Below, in pieces: positions 41,490-43,308 of a stretch of DNA of 43,308 bases. Every line of letters begins with the position of its first letter. Position 1 is the stretch's first letter. The notes beneath the pieces were generated by a model. That model did no database searches, was not told where the DNA came from, and saw nothing but the letters and a program-made list of their open reading frames with translations. Position numbers and translations under genes: made by a program. Location of the stretch: assembly GCA_000170815.1 (NCBI GenBank), contig ABCO01000013.1:1-43308 (forward strand), read 5' to 3'. The DNA is from an unidentified eubacterium SCB49. Its GTDB lineage: Bacteria; Bacteroidota; Bacteroidia; Flavobacteriales; Flavobacteriaceae.

Positions 41490-43308
41490 TTATTCATTTT
41501 CAAGATGCTGTTTAAGAGCTTCTAAAGTAGGTACTAATACTTGTCTTGCTTTACTGCCTTCAAAAGGGCCTACAATACCACCGGCTTCTAGTTGATCTAT
41601 AATTCTACCAGCTCTATTGTATCCTAATTTGAGTTTTCGTTGCAAGAGTGAAGCACTTCCTTGCTGTGCAATTACCAATACTTCTGCGGCATCTTTATAC
41701 AGTTTATCTCGTTCATTGATGTCATTATCAAGAGTTGTGCCACCTCCATCTTCACCTACGTATTCTGGTAATAAATGTGCGTCTGGATATGCTTTTTGAG
41801 CTCCAATAAAGTCTGTAATCGCTTCTACTTCTGGTGTGTCTACAAAAGCACACTGAACCCTTACTAATTCATTACCAGAAGTGTAGAGCATGTCTCCACG
41901 TCCTATTAATTGATCTGCACCTCCATTATCTAAAATAGTTCGAGAATCTATCTTACTTGTCACCCTAAAGGCAATTCTGGCAGGGAAATTGGCTTTAATA
42001 ATACCTGTAATTACATTTACAGAAGGTCTTTGTGTGGCTACGATAAGATGAATACCAATGGCACGTGCTAATTGGGCAAGTCTGGCGATTGGAGTTTCTA
42101 CTTCTTTACCAGCAGTCATTATTAAATCTGCAAACTCATCAATGACTAAAACGATATAAGGTAAAAATTTATGTCCGTTTTCTGGATTAAGTTTACGTTG
42201 TTTAAACTTGGCATTATACTCTTTAATATTACGCACCATCGCATCCTTTAGCAGGTCATAACGAGCATCCATTTCAATACATAGCGAGTTAAGCGTATGT
42301 ACTACTTTTGTTGTATCTGTAATGATTGCTTCTTCTGTGTCAGGCAATTTGGCTAGATAATGGCGTTCTATTTTATTAAATAAAGTAAGTTCTACCTTTT
42401 TTGGATCTACAAGAATAAACTTTACTTCTGCAGGGTGTTTTTTGTAAAGTAGCGATGTTAAGATAGCGTTTAATCCTACAGATTTTCCTTGTCCTGTAGC
42501 ACCTGCCATTAAAAGGTGAGGCATTTTAGCAAGGTCTACCACAAAAGTTTCATTACTAATGGTTTTACCTAAAGTAAGTGGTAATTCCATCTCAGCATTC
42601 TGAAACTTAGGGGAAGCTACTGCAGAGCGCATAGATACTATCTTAGGATCTTTGTTTGGCACCTCAATACCAATAGTTCCACGTCCCGGAATTGGAGCAA
42701 TAATACGAATACCTAAAGCAGAGAGTGATAATGCAATATCATCTTCAAGATTTTTAATTTTTGAAATTCTAATTCCTGCTTCTGGAACTATTTCATATAA
42801 AGTTACAGTTGGTCCTACGGTCGCTTTAATGTTTGCGATCCCTATTTTATAATTATTAAGCGTTTCTACAATTCTGTTTTTATTTTCTTCAAGTTCTTCT
42901 TGATTTATGGTTATACCTTGTCCTTTTGTATAATCTTTTAATAAATCTATTGTAGGAAACTTATAATTACTAAGTTCTAATGTAGGGTCAAATTGTCCAA
43001 AATCTTCAACTAGTTTGTTGCTTAGTTTTTCTTCTACTGTTTCTTCAACAGCAGCTTCAACTTCCATTGCTACATCGTCTTCTTTACTTTTTATTACTAT
43101 TTTTTCTGGTGGAGTAATAGGAGTGGAGGTAGGACTTAAGTCAATTGGTTTTTCAACAGTCTTAGATGTAGTCTCCTTTTTAATTGCTGGTTTAGGTGTT
43201 TCTTCTTTAACAGGAGCAACTGTATTTGTCTTAGCTGTTGTTGCAGCTGCTTCATTAAAGTCTGATTTGATTTCACTTTTCGTTTTCTTCAAGCTTGCAA
43301 TTACTAGC
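41490..43308 (-). CDS. ftsK: FtsK/SpoIIIE DNA translocase, N-terminus beyond the window
   Basis: The frame is open to the right edge (LVIASL precedes KKTKSEIK), so the gene is cut; the N-terminal membrane helices are outside. What is visible: a Pro/Thr/Glu-rich linker (first about 100 residues), the alpha/beta domain (LDLLKDYTKGQG..VTLYEIVPEAGIRISKI), Walker A in MAGATGQGKSVG, Walker B in YIVLVIDEFADLIM, LAQLARAIGIHLIVATQRPSV, and a C-terminal gamma winged helix (VLVIAQQGSASLLQRKLKLGYNRAGRIIDQLE) that reads KOPS-type DNA signals. FtsK pumps chromosome termini through the septum and activates XerCD at dif. A TTG at 43290-43292 is an internal codon, not the start. The linked lolA and permease genes are downstream. 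Confidence 0.95.
   Translation of the reverse strand, partial: LVIASLKKTKSEIKSDFNEAAATTAKTNTVAPVKEETPKPAIKKETTSKTVEKPIDLSPTSTPITPPEKIVIKSKEDDVAMEVEAAVEETVEEKLSNKLVEDFGQFDPTLELSNYKFPTIDLLKDYTKGQGITINQEELEENKNRIVETLNNYKIGIANIKATVGPTVTLYEIVPEAGIRISKIKNLEDDIALSLSALGIRIIAPIPGRGTIGIEVPNKDPKIVSMRSAVASPKFQNAEMELPLTLGKTISNETFVVDLAKMPHLLMAGATGQGKSVGLNAILTSLLYKKHPAEVKFILVDPKKVELTLFNKIERHYLAKLPDTEEAIITDTTKVVHTLNSLCIEMDARYDLLKDAMVRNIKEYNAKFKQRKLNPENGHKFLPYIVLVIDEFADLIMTAGKEVETPIARLAQLARAIGIHLIVATQRPSVNVITGIIKANFPARIAFRVTSKIDSRTILDNGGADQLIGRGDMLYTSGNELVRVQCAFVDTPEVEAITDFIGAQKAYPDAHLLPEYVGEDGGGTTLDNDINERDKLYKDAAEVLVIAQQGSASLLQRKLKLGYNRAGRIIDQLEAGGIVGPFEGSKARQVLVPTLEALKQHLENE

Overview
The window is low-GC DNA from a member of the Flavobacteriaceae (Bacteroidota), probably a marine one. 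The evidence is a T9SS type A sorting domain, a GldJ-type gliding/secretion lipoprotein, a DUF3810 protein, a PycTM (DUF5706) protein, an ftsK-lolA-lptF-ribB gene order, and promoters of the Bacteroidota type (TTG, about 20 bases, TAnnTTTG). No rRNA, CRISPR array, transposase or integrase was found.

Region 1 (1-5823) is an accessory island. It is a one-directional (minus strand) row of short genes for small lipoproteins, secreted or membrane proteins of unknown function, plus a ParE/RelE-type toxin-antitoxin pair. The genes are separated by 125-220 base elements. In three of these (E2, E3, E4) the ends form 14-18 bp stems paired with many G-T wobbles, as in folded integron attC sites. The island abuts the stop codon of a LuxC-type acyl-CoA reductase gene. 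A 390 bp, about 98% identical copy of that gene's 3' end lies inside the island (3012-3401), so the array appears to have grown by insertion at this gene end. One island gene (602-1131) is broken by a -1 frameshift in an A6 run.

Region 2 (5824-14632) is mostly core genome: acyl-CoA reductase and a divergent ferredoxin, an RsmB/NSUN-type RNA m5C methyltransferase, a beta-propeller-like lipoprotein, gpsA, tRNA-Ser(UGA), a GldJ-family lipoprotein away from its usual porU/porV partners, and a DEDDh exonuclease/GIY-YIG fusion.

Region 3 (14640-24622) is cell-surface and signalling: an outer-membrane barrel protein, a 1284-residue T9SS-secreted multidomain protein, a two-gene TPR sensor unit (one protein with an AraC-type DNA-binding domain, one without), an LTxxQ-repeat protein with a lysine-rich tail behind a sigma-54-like sequence, and an orphan Pycsar-type membrane effector.

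Region 4 (24833-34018) holds a Rieske/glutamate-synthase-like fusion translationally coupled to an unknown protein, and a 1172-residue outer-membrane protein joining a degenerate phosphoesterase, a kinase-like module and an Omp85-like barrel. It continues with a Crp/Fnr regulator, a hotdog thioesterase, a nitroreductase and a DUF3810 membrane protein with an HExxH motif.

Region 5 (34135-43308) is housekeeping: pepD, purB, a DUF2853 protein, ribB (with a degenerate ribA-like domain), an LptF/LptG-type permease, LolA and the 3' part of ftsK, which runs off the right edge. Strong bidirectional terminators separate most convergent pairs.
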